DNA from: Buddleja alternifolia
Lineage: Eukaryota; Streptophyta; Magnoliopsida; Lamiales; Scrophulariaceae
NCBI GenBank assembly: GCA_019426215.1
Contig: CM033400.1
Location: forward strand, 27,078,568 to 27,142,567
Reading direction: 5' to 3'
DNA: 64,000 nucleotides
Shown here: positions 50,650 to 61,774 of the stretch, in pieces
Numbering within the stretch: the first letter of the stretch is position 1
How the letters are laid out: every line of letters starts with the position of its first letter
Position numbers and translations under genes: made by a program
The notes under the pieces: model-generated
The model's input: the letters and a program-made list of their open reading frames with translations, nothing else
What the model was told of the DNA's origin: nothing
Databases searched by the model: none

Positions 50650-53600
50650 ATGGCAGATGCACTTGTTTCAGCTCTTGCGCAGACAGTTCTTGGAAACTTG
50701 AACTCTGTTGCGATACAAGAGATTGGTCTTGCATGGGGATTGAGGGATGAGCTCAACAATCTTCAAAGTATATTTGGTACAATTCAACTTGTCCTCCAAG
50801 ATGCTGAATTTAAGCAAAGGAAGAGCGAAGCGATACAGAACTGGTTGAGGAAGCTCAAGAATGTCGCTTATGATGCTGAGAATATTTTGGACCAAATAGC
50901 CACTGAGGGCCTCAGAAGAAGAGTGGACTCCGAAAAAGGTACACAACATCAGTTAAAATCCTTTATATCATCGCGAAATCCTTTGCTATTTCGTTTAAAA
51001 ATGGCGCATAAAGTGAAAAATGTAACGGAAAAATTAGATGCCATAGCCAAAGAGAGACTTCAATTCCATCTAAGTGAGGGTGTTATGGGAAATCGATTCG
51101 GGGCAACGTTAGAGAGTAGACAGACTAGTTCGCTGGTGAATGAATTGGAGATATATGGAAGGAAAGAGGAAAAGGAAATGATAATCGGGGAGCTTCTTGA
51201 CAGCAGGCGTGAGCAAGATAATCTTTCTGTCTATGTAATATGGGGTATGGGCGGGCTTGGGAAAACCACGCTTGCGCAACTAGTCTATAATGATGCAAGG
51301 ACAGAGAATCATTTTGAGTTGCGGATTTGGGTCTGTGTCTCTGATGATTTTAGCATACAGAGGTTAGTAAGAGCAACTATAGAATCTATAGAAGGAGGTG
51401 CATCCAATGTTTTTGAATTGGATCCTCTTCAGCGTCTTCTTCAAGAAAAGTTAAGAGGGCGGAAATTTTTATTGGTTTTGGATGATGTGTGGAATGAGAA
51501 CCATACTCTGTGGGATGGATTGAAAGAAGTGTTAAATTGTGGGTCCAAAGGGAGCATGCTAATGGTAACCACCCGGATTGAGAAAGTTGCTATGATGATG
51601 GCAACGATCGCTTCACACAACATTGGATATTTGTCAAAAGATGATTCTTGGTCCCTATTCAAGCAAAGAGCATTTACAATTGAAGAGGAGGAGGAGAACT
51701 TAGTTGCAATTGGCAAGTTGATAGTGGACAAATGTGGTGGCGTACCTTTGGCTATCAAGGCTTTAGGGAGCCTGATGCGATTTAAATCCGACGAAAGCGA
51801 ATGGTTAGCTGTTAAAGAAAGTGAAATTTGGCATCTACCAGACGATGAAAATGGCATCTTACCAGCCTTGAGGTTAAGTTATGACAATCTATTGCCTCAA
51901 ATGAGGCAATGTTTTGCGTATTGTTGCATATTTCCTAAGGATTGCGAGATGGAGAAGAATCAGCTCATCCAACTATGGATGGCAAATGGATTTATTCCAT
52001 CTGAAGGCCAAACAGACTTGTACCTCACTGGTCGTCTGATTTTTAAGGAATTAGTTTGGAGATCCTTCTTTCAAGATGTTCAAATAAACTACAGCGGTAA
52101 CACGGCGTTTAAAATGCACGATCTGATGCATGATTTAGCACAATCTGTTATGAGACATGAAACCTATATCATGGAACAACACATGGTGCCAAAAATTCCT
52201 CAAATGCTTCGTCACTTGTGTTTTGACTTTACGTCATCTATGGTGGTTCCTGAGAATGAGAATAAGCTCAAATTGCCAATTGATGACTCTTTGTGTTCAT
52301 TTATTGTGTATAGAGGACAATATCGATATCTCAAAGAAGGTTTCTTTAAATTTCTCTCAAAGCAACAATACGTGAGAGTGTTAGACATGAATTCTTTCAG
52401 AATAGATCAGAAATTACCAAGTTTAGTTTGCAAATTAAAATACCTTAGGTACCTTGTCCTGTCATGCTATAATCTCAATACGTTACCTGAATCTTTGACT
52501 TGTCTCCTTAACCTTCAGACGTTGAAGTTGATTGCTTCTGAGCGTCTTCTTGAGTTGCCCAAAGGTTTGAAAGTGATGAAAAATCTTTGGTTTCTGGAAA
52601 TCGAAAAGTTTGATTCACTTGTTTGTACACCACCGGGATTGGGAGATTTAACTTTCCTGCGCACACTAAGCATCTTCATTGTGGGCCAAGATTCATCTCA
52701 ACGAATAGACCAGCTGAAGGAATTAAGTCTTGGAGGAAAATTGAGCATACAAGGGCTTCAAAACGTGAGAAACTTTCAAGATGCGAAAAGTGCCAACTTG
52801 ATGAGAAAAAAAAATCTTACTTCTTTGAGTTTATCTTGGAAAAGTGGCATCAAAGAGAACTCTCCAGAACATTTCAAAGAGGTTCTAGAGGGTCTTCAAC
52901 CTCATGAGAATCTCAGAAAGATCTATATCAAGTCATATGAAGGTTCGAGGTTCCCAAATTGGATGTCAACTTTAGCTTTAAAAAATCTGAATGAAATTAG
53001 TCTAGAGTATTGTGGAAGTTGCGAACACCTTCCACCCTTAGGGAAGCTTCCCTATCTTACATGTCTAGATCTCAAAGGGATGGATTGTATCAAGCATTTG
53101 GGTACTGAATGGTGTGGAGACGGAGAAAGATCATTTCCTGCACTCACAAATCTAACTATCAGTGAAATGCGCAACTTAGAAGAGTGGACCATAGCTGATT
53201 CAGTAGAGAGTTTTCCTTGCCTGTGTGATCTAAGTATAGTAAGATGTCCCAAGTTGACCGGATTGCCATTTCTACCGACTCTCAGAAGATTGCATATACA
53301 TGACAGCAGTGTAACACTTGTTGGATCTATTGTGTTTCTTACTTCACTTAAATCACTTACGCTATCCAACTTTGTAAATTTGGATGTTCTTCCAGTAGGC
53401 TTACTGCAGAATCACACGTCCCTTGAATTCCTGCAGATAAACGCATTGCCTATCAGGACTCTATCAAACATGCTCCATAATTTATCTGCTTTGAAAAGCT
53501 TGTCTATTTTAAGTTGCTCTAATCTTGAATTTTTCCCCGATGGACTCCAGAACCTCAGTTCTCTTGAGGATTTATTTTTCTATTATTGTGATAATCTTAG

Positions 53601-54063
53601 ATCATTCCCCGCAGCTATATTGGAAAGCTTGTCTTCCCTTACATCATTATCATTTCAATTCTGCAAGAAACTGAATCCATTGACTGGGCCACTGCAAAGA
53701 GCGACGATCCTGCAGGATTTGCTGATAAATGGGTGCCCAGAGCTCAAACATTTGCCAGAAAGCATGCAACAACTAACTAGTCTCACACGTTTAAGGATAT
53801 GGAGTTGTGATGGATTATGTTCTTTACCAAACTGGCTTGGGCGTCTTCGGTCATTGTCAAGTATGGATATTTCGAATTGTAAGAACTTGATCTCCGTGCC
53901 AGATGGCTTCTTGAGTCTTAAATCACTGAGAGAGCTGAGTATACGTGGATGTCCACATCTGGAGAAGAGATGCACGAATCCGAAGGGCTTGGATTGGCCA
54001 AAAATATCACATATCCCGACTATACGTATCAATGAGAAGACTATACAGTGCTTGGATCAATAG
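50650..54063 (+). CDS. CC-NBS-LRR disease-resistance protein (RGA-like), intronless, 1137 aa
   Basis: The start is the Met of MADALVSALAQTVLGNLNSV, the classic N-terminus of the RGA/R3a type. The coiled-coil Rx-N region (residues ~1-150) has AYDAENILDQ in the EDVID position. The NB-ARC domain is complete: P-loop GMGGLGKTTLAQ (about 199-210), RNBS-A FELRIWVCVSDDF, kinase-2 KFLLVLDDVW (~271-282), RNBS-B GSMLMVTTR, GLPL CGGVPLAIKALG (~362-373), RNBS-D CFAYCCIFPKD, and MHD at 489-491 (KMHDLMHDLA). About 20 LRRs follow to the C-terminus (LRYLVLSCYNLNTLPESL; LKSLSILSCSNLEFFPDGL). Such proteins sense pathogen effectors and trigger immune signalling. All key residues are intact, so it is probably functional; its specificity cannot be inferred. 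Three MULE-type elements lie just upstream. Confidence 0.95.
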   Translation: MADALVSALAQTVLGNLNSVAIQEIGLAWGLRDELNNLQSIFGTIQLVLQDAEFKQRKSEAIQNWLRKLKNVAYDAENILDQIATEGLRRRVDSEKGTQHQLKSFISSRNPLLFRLKMAHKVKNVTEKLDAIAKERLQFHLSEGVMGNRFGATLESRQTSSLVNELEIYGRKEEKEMIIGELLDSRREQDNLSVYVIWGMGGLGKTTLAQLVYNDARTENHFELRIWVCVSDDFSIQRLVRATIESIEGGASNVFELDPLQRLLQEKLRGRKFLLVLDDVWNENHTLWDGLKEVLNCGSKGSMLMVTTRIEKVAMMMATIASHNIGYLSKDDSWSLFKQRAFTIEEEEENLVAIGKLIVDKCGGVPLAIKALGSLMRFKSDESEWLAVKESEIWHLPDDENGILPALRLSYDNLLPQMRQCFAYCCIFPKDCEMEKNQLIQLWMANGFIPSEGQTDLYLTGRLIFKELVWRSFFQDVQINYSGNTAFKMHDLMHDLAQSVMRHETYIMEQHMVPKIPQMLRHLCFDFTSSMVVPENENKLKLPIDDSLCSFIVYRGQYRYLKEGFFKFLSKQQYVRVLDMNSFRIDQKLPSLVCKLKYLRYLVLSCYNLNTLPESLTCLLNLQTLKLIASERLLELPKGLKVMKNLWFLEIEKFDSLVCTPPGLGDLTFLRTLSIFIVGQDSSQRIDQLKELSLGGKLSIQGLQNVRNFQDAKSANLMRKKNLTSLSLSWKSGIKENSPEHFKEVLEGLQPHENLRKIYIKSYEGSRFPNWMSTLALKNLNEISLEYCGSCEHLPPLGKLPYLTCLDLKGMDCIKHLGTEWCGDGERSFPALTNLTISEMRNLEEWTIADSVESFPCLCDLSIVRCPKLTGLPFLPTLRRLHIHDSSVTLVGSIVFLTSLKSLTLSNFVNLDVLPVGLLQNHTSLEFLQINALPIRTLSNMLHNLSALKSLSILSCSNLEFFPDGLQNLSSLEDLFFYYCDNLRSFPAAILESLSSLTSLSFQFCKKLNPLTGPLQRATILQDLLINGCPELKHLPESMQQLTSLTRLRIWSCDGLCSLPNWLGRLRSLSSMDISNCKNLISVPDGFLSLKSLRELSIRGCPHLEKRCTNPKGLDWPKISHIPTIRINEKTIQCLDQ

Positions 54064-55025
54064 CTAGTTAGAATTAGTTTCTGTTTTGCTTATTTTTGCC
54101 AAGACTGTAACCTCAATCAAAAAACAATTGTCTTAGGAATTCTTCATTTCCTCTCTTATATCAGCTCATCTGATTTTCTTATTTCTAGGAATTGCTTGCC
54201 ATTAATACCATGATATGAACTATTTATTCGTATTTTGTTATTTCATAGTTTAATTGAAAATTATTGAACCTAATTGTAAATTGTTTCATTCCACTCATCG
54301 TAATTTCTTCAAAGTCTCTTTGTTTCTTCAAAAAAATAGGTGTGTTTGATTGTGTTTTTTAAAATGGTTGAAATTTGTGATTATGAAGTGTGAAATGATT
54401 GAAAAATAATGATTAGATGAATCGTATTGAATTTGATGTTGAATATTGATGAGAGAGGGGAGAGAGAATGGTGATGGGTGAATGAGAGAGAAAATACAAG
54501 ATAAGTGATATGAAATGTAATTTTAAATAAATTATTGAAATTTATCGGGAACGTAAAAACAAGAATGAAAATGAGAATATTTTCAGTTAAAAATAGTGTA
54601 AAGTGTATATTTCTATTTTCAGATAAAAATAAAAATGAAAATGGAAAAAATATAATAAAAACAAAAACAAACAAAGCCTTGGTATCTTCATACTCGATTG
54701 AAGACTAATTTTAATAATTAAATAATGTAAAATTATGCACATACAACATAACAATCAATAGCTCTACAAAAATTTGATAATGTTATTTTATTATCAATAA
54801 GATAAGTTAGAAAGGCTAAAATAAAAAATCACATATAATATAATCTCCATATCATTGTTTAAGTGGCTGTATACATACTATCTAGGTTTCCACTATGTTT
54901 ATATGCCTAAATGTCCTGAAAATACTGCTAACTGCAGAAAATTGCACATTGCTGCTAAAATAATGTAAATCTTGTCCACCTACACTATGTTTCAGCCATG
55001 AAGTCCTTGTTACCATCAAATGCAA
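54064..55025. other. Region between the NLR and PTH 3' ends
   Basis: The genes are convergent and both 3'UTRs lie here. AT-rich, with GAGAGAGGGGAGAGAGA near 54450 and AATGAAAATGAG-type repeats (54560-54670). No gene. Confidence 0.6.
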
Positions 55026-58000
55026 TCAAACTTTGTGGTACTTGTATTTCTGGCCAAGATTAAATCTAGTAATTTGACTGCTAAATCCTTCTAATACAAG
55101 CGTCTTTGCTGCCTCCACCCCTTGTTCCAGTGCAGCATCCACCTGCGCGAGATAGTAATTTCGTATAGTACACCATAATCCATAGGGCTTTTATTCTTTC
55201 ATGTAAGGGGCAAATTAGAGATCCTTCAATTAGTAAGAAGGTTGTGTTTGGATTGAAAGATTTGGATTTAAAGCTAAGGATTTCGAATGACTATACTGAG
55301 TGGATTTCAAAAAAGGGTAATGATGTGTATATTTCCTCATTGAGTATTTACCATGAGTCCCGTGAGATATTTCAAATTACTAAAATACCCCCAGTAAGAT
55401 CCTAACTACACGACAAACAAGGGGAAAATTGTACTCTGTTTTACTGAAGGGGAAGTTATGGTAAGTTCTAAGACATCATGGTGTTTTTCAAAATTAGTCT
55501 CATGCACAGAGAGCCTATGTAATTTACCGTTTCAAAACCCTATGATTCAGAAAGTATTTCAAAATAGTTACTGAAATATTTGAAATTCAGTGTAATCGAA
55601 CATTTTTCCCCACAACTGTAAGAGATTTGTTCTTATGAATTCGAAATCCTTAGACCATGATACCAAGATCATCAATTGTGGATGAATAATGAAACTGTTT
55701 CTATTTTGATTTCGGTGAGTACCAATTTGTGTGTGTTCATATCTAGGGCCCAGAATAGCATACAAGCCAAAATGGGCAAGTAAATCCATCTACAATTTAC
55801 CTGGTTTCGTTCCAATGGACTGAATCTCTGAAGAAGGTAAGCCTTCATATCCATTGTACCAGGCGGATTCCCAACACCTGGAATAATATCAGGGATAAAA
55901 ATTTGATTTCAAAATGAAAAATTATAGTAATATCAGGGATAAATATTTGATTTCAAAATGAAAAATTGTAATAGCACAAAAAGGGAAGACAGTTAAGAAA
56001 CCAACCTATGCAAAACCGAGGAAATTCTCGACGACCATCTAAATGCTCCATAACACTCTTTACTCTGTGGTACAAGAACAATCTCTCTCCATGTTAATGA
56101 ATAATATATATTATCAAGCAGAAAAGTGTTAATTTGAAAATGTGATACGAGATTGGAGAATTCACCGATTTCTGCAGAAATACTTTAGCAGCTGTACAAT
56201 TCAATATTTACAGTCAATAACACATGAGTGGAGTACAGAACGTCTATCTTAGAACAGACTAAAGGGTACTGGGAGAAAATTTAAAACATTAAATAGTTAT
56301 ACATTTCTAGTGACAGGTAAAGAAAAGGCTAAGAAACAAATTGGAATTAAGTTTTGATGCCGACAACCTAGTGCCTACATGAACCTTCTAAATGAATCAA
56401 TTGACATCCCAAAAAGTCAAGAACCCATGCAATATTCATCTTCACCAAAACTACAAGCAACTAAGTGGAAGAGCGGCCATGACTTTATGCAGTAAGTTCG
56501 TGATACTATGTATTTGCTCTAGAATTGCTACTGTAACACAATAGTTTGTACGTGGCCAAATATTTAACTTGATATCTTTAATCATGAGGGTAATTGCTTA
56601 ACAATTTTTTTCAAAAGCTGTAAACAAAGAAGATACCCATTGTGGTGACCATGTCCTCCTTTTGGCTGAAGCCTTAAAACTCCATTTGGTAAGCTCATTT
56701 CATCATAAACCTGCAAGAATCATTCAGAAAGTTTTCAAAATATATGGAGTAAGTATGATTTGTATTCAGAAGAGTTCTTATTCTACTTCTTAATTAAAAA
56801 AGGGTCAAACAGGAAAATTACATAATATCTTAAAATTTTACACTAAGGCTGACCAGTAAGATGTGACGCAGGGGTACTTGATAATATGCAGCAAGTGGTC
56901 CAACCTGGCATTACAAGAAAGAGAAAACAGTTGCATTTATGTGGCAGATTCGTTGTATAAAAAAATCAAACTGGGAATGAGAAAAAAGAGGGGTGCTTTA
57001 TTTGCAAAATAAAGAAGGATATATATCCTAGTAAAATGTATATGTACGCCAAATTGTTTGCTATTCATATACCAAAGTTATATTTAATGATAGACAAGAA
57101 CATGAAATGCTAATGTGCTAATTTTTTCAAAAGGCAAAAAATTTCTTAAGAGCATACAGAAAAGCCTAACCAATGACAATATCCATGCCAATGGCATCAA
57201 TGCATTTGATTAATAAAATAAGAACCATAATACAACGTTCCTGAATATACCCAAAATGGTATTCCTCGTCGAAGTTGCTAGACTAAATCGTTGTTCATTG
57301 ACAAAGCACTAACAATTACCCCATCAAGGGTGCAGTAAAACGTTAATGCAGACTCCAACCTGATGATGAGTACTAATATTACTGTTATTATACGGCCCCA
57401 TACCAATTGAATATCATATCCTAAGGAAGTAATAGAAGTGGCTTATAGTACTTTAAATGGTGCTAAAGTATTCAGTGGTGCTATAGCTTCTGTAAGAAAT
57501 ATCATGCTTTGAATTACAGAATTCCCAAACTCTAGAATTTTTACTGAAACATCTATGAAGCATTATATCAGAGTAGGCAATAACTGCTACGTGGCAATTT
57601 TAATTGAATCGATACATCATTTAACATCTTGCATAAGAGAAACTCCCTTGTCGGAGTCTACCATGAAAAATTCTAAATATCAGTCAATGTCAAAGATCAT
57701 TATGTCTTCACAATTGAATTTTTATAACATAAAAAGATGATAATAGATTATCACTGGTTCTGTAAAGCCATTGATTTCTGTTATCTTCTAACATATTCCA
57801 TCTTAGTACTGCATAAGCTTTACTAAACAACTAGATATAATATCAAAGCTAATAGGGAGGAGAACGAACCGATTCACCACTGAAGTTCATATATGTCTGT
57901 GGTTTGGCCAATAAAACTGGTACCTCACCAATAGAACCTGCACTGATTGTGTATAAAAAATCAATAGAGGCCATTAGGACACAAAACAACCTTCATATCA

Positions 58001-58536
58001 TTCATCTATTTTATTAATTTTTCTTTTCTGGGGGGATGGGAGGGCAAGAAATGAGGAAAAAGGTGACAAAACAATTACCTATGCCTACCAATGCTTTGGA
58101 TTGTATAGTGTTCATCAAAATGCCTTCTGCTTGAGAAATGCGGTCGATCATTTCAAATCCAACCTAGCATCATAAAACCCCCAAAATTTTACCATGAATC
58201 ATATACACATCCAATTGTAGGGCAACAAAAGAAAAAAGTTAAAAATAACCCCAAAACCAAATCAATAACATGTAGTAAATGCCAATACAAGTCATAGAGT
58301 AGGAGATATACATTGTGGCGAGTTCCATGATATTTGTTTCCGGGGTTGCCCAAACCAACAATGAGCCATGGAGTGTACTCAATCTTGACCCCCTCGGGTT
58401 TCGCCGACGAAGCTGAGACCCGAAGCCTTCTTGAAGCAAAATGCTTGTGAAGAAAACATGGGCCTCTTCTGATTCTAGGATGATAAGAGATGCTGCTACT
58501 TGAACAAGATTTAGGTGAAGCAACTGTGTACAACAT
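55026..58536 (-). CDS. Peptidyl-tRNA hydrolase, probably chloroplastic, eight exons, 251 aa
   Basis: Exons on the minus strand: 58536-58312, 58163-58079, 57937-57870, 56904-56854, 56710-56637, 56064-56006, 55877-55801, 55142-55026; total 756 nt, all GT-AG with consistent phase. Residues 1-50 are Ser/Arg-rich, as a plastid transit peptide is. Then comes the Pth fold: [20 protein letters not shown] (57-76, with catalytic His in RHN), [43 protein letters not shown], then [20 protein letters not shown] and [12 protein letters not shown], and [15 protein letters not shown]. The C-terminus has the helix [20 protein letters not shown]. Pth frees stalled tRNAs by cleaving peptidyl-tRNA esters. The relative CRS2 uses the same fold in group II intron splicing; the intact His and Asn argue for true hydrolase. 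A (GA)n microsatellite lies about 290 bp upstream. Confidence 0.92.
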
Positions 58537-58817
58537 TAAGCCTGAATACAGAAAAATGTGTTATGGATATCAGATTACTACTTGTTTAAACCAAGTTCCT
58601 CCAATACAGTAAAATACGCTAGAATTATCATTATTATAACAAGCAAAATACGGGGGTTTTACCAAATTATTGCACAATAAAAGTTTAAACTGAAATAGAC
58701 AACATTCTGAAAAAGGATTTTTTGAGAGAGATTCTAAATATTACGGAATTTGATATATATATATATATATATATTATATATTACACTTTCCATTCGGTAA
58801 ACAATACCATACAAACG

Positions 58818-58856
<39 letters not shown>

Positions 58857-59065
58857 TTATGTGAAGGCGCCCAAGTTATTATGGCGTGGTTCCGCTTTAA
58901 ACCTCCAGACACCACCAATGGCGGTCCCTTCGGTTCTTGGATAAAGATTTATGGAACTAGCAAAGTATCTCAAAGGAAGCAGGAAACGGCTGAATAAAAT
59001 GATGATAAAGATAAAGAGATATTTCCATTTGCTTCTTTCCTTTTTGGAAATTTGGGATTTTTTCT
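58537..59065. other. PTH promoter side with (TA)n and (GA)n microsatellites
   Basis: (TA)n at about 58752-58774 and a (GA)16-type run at 58820-58853. GA repeats near transcription starts are common in plants. No gene. Confidence 0.7.
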
Positions 59066-59910
59066 TCGGGGATAAATGCACACACCCATATGAAGATGTG
59101 CACTTTACCACCTTGACAATTGCACCCAACACCTTCATCTATTATAAATATGTATTTAATTTCCTCGAGCAGGTTCGAGCAGCATACGAAGGGCAAAGTG
59201 GTATAAATCGCATAGGTGAGGGGATAGTTCGTTTAATTCTTAAGTTTCTTGCATTTTTAATTTTTTTTAAAATTTAAATATTCTTAATTTTCTAATAATA
59301 AAAAAGGCAAAATAAAAAAATTCAAAACAAATTTGAGATAAAAAACATAAAAAGAAAAAAAAAATTTAGAAATAATCTTTAAAATTTTGAAAATTTTATA
59401 AAGAAGCCAAAGAAGAAAAAATAGAAAATTCTGGAAAAAACAAAATTCAACTATATTTATGAAAAAAATTCATAAAAAAAATAGAAAAGTAATAAGACAA
59501 AATAAAAAATTTGAAAAATTCAGAAAAAACTAAATTAGAACAATAAAGAAGGAAATTTTTAGTTTTTTTTCTAATTTTTGTATTTTTAAAATTTTTATTT
59601 TTATACTTTTTATCATTTTATTTTTCTTATTTATTTTCAGGTTTTCGGATTTTTGAATTGTCTTTTATATTTTTGAAAAATTAAGAATATTTGAATTAAA
59701 AAAATTAAGAAATGCAAGAAATTTAAGCAGACTACCCTCTCACTTATGCGATTTGTAGCACTTTATTCCCTGTATGATGCCCGAACCTGACCGAGAGGGT
59801 TAAATGCACATTTATGATAGGTGAGGGTGTCGGGTGCACTTTTCAATAGGTGAGGAGTCAAAGTGCACATCACTCTATAGATGAGGGGGGTGTCTGCATT
59901 TGTCCCTCGA
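59066..59910. mobile_element. Foldback element (845 bp) of the same style, no target duplication found
   Basis: The inverted arms are long, ~220 bp. The left starts TCGGGGATAAATGCACACAC; the right ends ...GGGTGTCTGCATTTGTCCCTCGA. Shared inner blocks include CAGGTTCGAGCAGCATAC-like, ATCGCATA(G/A)GTGAG, and ATATTCTTAATTTT at the arm ends. The loop is AT-rich. Flanking 9-mers do not match, so the element is old or its edges are misplaced. Confidence 0.7.
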
Positions 59911-60720
59911 AATTATACTAACTACCACTCTTATTTACTTTTCAATCTGTTTATTTTGATCACGTAACCGACAAACTTTTATAATAGAATCTTACAATCG
60001 CCCTTTTTTGTTAGTAATCTAACAGAATTTGTTGAGGTCATTAAAAAGTATTTTTGAAATTTTTTATTTTGCCCCTCCCTCAATCCACTTTTTTCTTTGA
60101 CCAAAAAATTATGAGAGTGAATGTATTTTTCAAAATAAAGAGGATGTATTGGAATTTTCAATATCTAAAATATAACAAACTTGTTAACATCTTCATGATG
60201 AAGTGCAAATTTGAGACAATTTACATGAATTTAACTAAACAGTTAGGAGAATACACTTAGTAAAATCTACCAAATGTGAATCGCATACTGAATAACATAT
60301 TTTGATTCGATTATTAAAAGATAATTTTAGGTGAACCAATGAATAATTTTATTAAAAAATAAATGAAAAAATTCAAATAAAGAATTAAATTCTATTAAAA
60401 TATAAAAAATATCAAGGAAAATTATATAAAAATAAGATTTCGTATTTGGTCTATCATGGTACAACAAGTGAACTCCAATATTAATTGAATTGACCAATTT
60501 TTTTTTTAATGAAAACAAATACCGAGTTTCAGCTAATTTTAGGAGCAATATCACGTATGACTAACTACAATTAGTCGTAGGGAGGTGAACGTAAGGTTTT
60601 ATTCTAAAAGGAGATATACGTTATATACTACAAAAAAGTGGATTGTATTAGTATTACACTGAGAATTTTAAATAAATAATATAAAAATAAATCATAATTA
60701 AGAAAATAATACAACAAAAA
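59911..60720. other. Intergenic, no gene
   Basis: AT-rich sequence between the foldback element and the promoter region of transposase copy 2. The left end of that second MULE should lie here, but I could not identify its TIR. Confidence 0.45.
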
Positions 60721-60945
60721 ATCGGGTTCAGAAATAGCACATTCCGCGTTGCCCCGGCGCGGAATGGGCAGATTCCGCGCTCGGGCAGCGCAAAATGTGT
60801 TTAATTTTTTTATATATATATATATATATACCTGCCCATTCAACGCTGCCCGAGTGTAAAATTGGCATTTTGTATTTTTTTTTGTATTTTTTTTTAAAAA
60901 TTTTTGTTCCATTCCGCACTGCTCGAGCGCGGAATGGGCAGCCTG
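60721..60945. repeat. GC-rich inverted modules upstream of transposase copy 2
   Basis: GCGCGGAATGGGCAG occurs at about 60759-60773 and 60928-60942. TTCCGCGCTCGGGCAGCGC (60776-60794) faces CGCTGCCCGAGTG (60843-60855). Together they form alternating direct and inverted GC-rich blocks in AT-rich DNA, in the position where copy 1 carries its GCTGC hairpin and palindromes. Confidence 0.8.
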
Positions 60946-61089
60946 TAAAACCAGTCCAGATTCTTTCTTCTTTCTTTACTTCTTTCTTCCTTCCTACAAT
61001 TTCTCCAAACAAATCCTTCCTACAATTTCTCCAAACAAATCCTTCCTCTAAAAATTCTCTCCAAATTTCTCCAAATTTAAGAATTTAAG

Positions 61090-61771
61090 ATAATCTTTCA
61101 CTTTCATATACTTTTTGTTTTTTTTAAATTCATTTATAAATTACATTATGTTAATTCGAATTAAATTAGAGTTTAAATTAGTTCGATTTTTAGGTAGGTT
61201 ATAATTTCGAATTTATATGTATAATGTCAAATATTTAGGTTTAATTTGTGTTATAATTTTGAATTAAATATTTATTGATTGAACTTTGATATAATTTTTA
61301 GGTATAATTTGTACGTCTAATTTGAATATTTAGTTATATCTTGTATGTATAATATTGAATTTAGTGTTTAGGTATGTTTTGGTTTGAACTTTGATATAAA
61401 TTTTAGGTATAATTTCGGATTAGGTATAATTTGTATGTATGTAATTTCAGATGTTTAGGTATAATTTGTATGTATAATTTTGAATTTTTAGTAATATTTT
61501 GTATGTATAATATCGAATTTAGCATTTATGGTTTGAACTTTGATATAATTGTTAGTTTGTTATATCATGTTGAACACAATTTATGTTTCCATATAAGTTT
61601 GAAATATAATTTCAAATGTTTTAGGTTTACATAGTATGTATAATTTCAAATGAGTAGTTATAACTTTTAGGTTTAACTAGTAATATAAAAGTGTGATTTC
61701 ATTTTTTGAACTATAGTTTGTACGTATTGAATTTAGTGTTAATTTATTGTTTGAATTTTGATATTATATAG
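61090..61771 (+). other. Probable 5'UTR intron of transposase copy 2
   Basis: Degenerate AGGTATAATTTGTATGTATA-type repeats run to an acceptor-like ATTATATAG directly before AAAATG at 61775, the same arrangement as copy 1. The donor side (TTTAAGATAATC near 61083) has lost the GT seen in copy 1. Confidence 0.6.
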
Positions 61772-61774
61772 AAA

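Noticed and set aside
58189..58311. Extension of PTH exon 1 through a continuous reading frame
   Set aside because: The frame runs into an intron; a GT donor after RHN and the exon 2 sequence VGFEMID restore the Pth fold.
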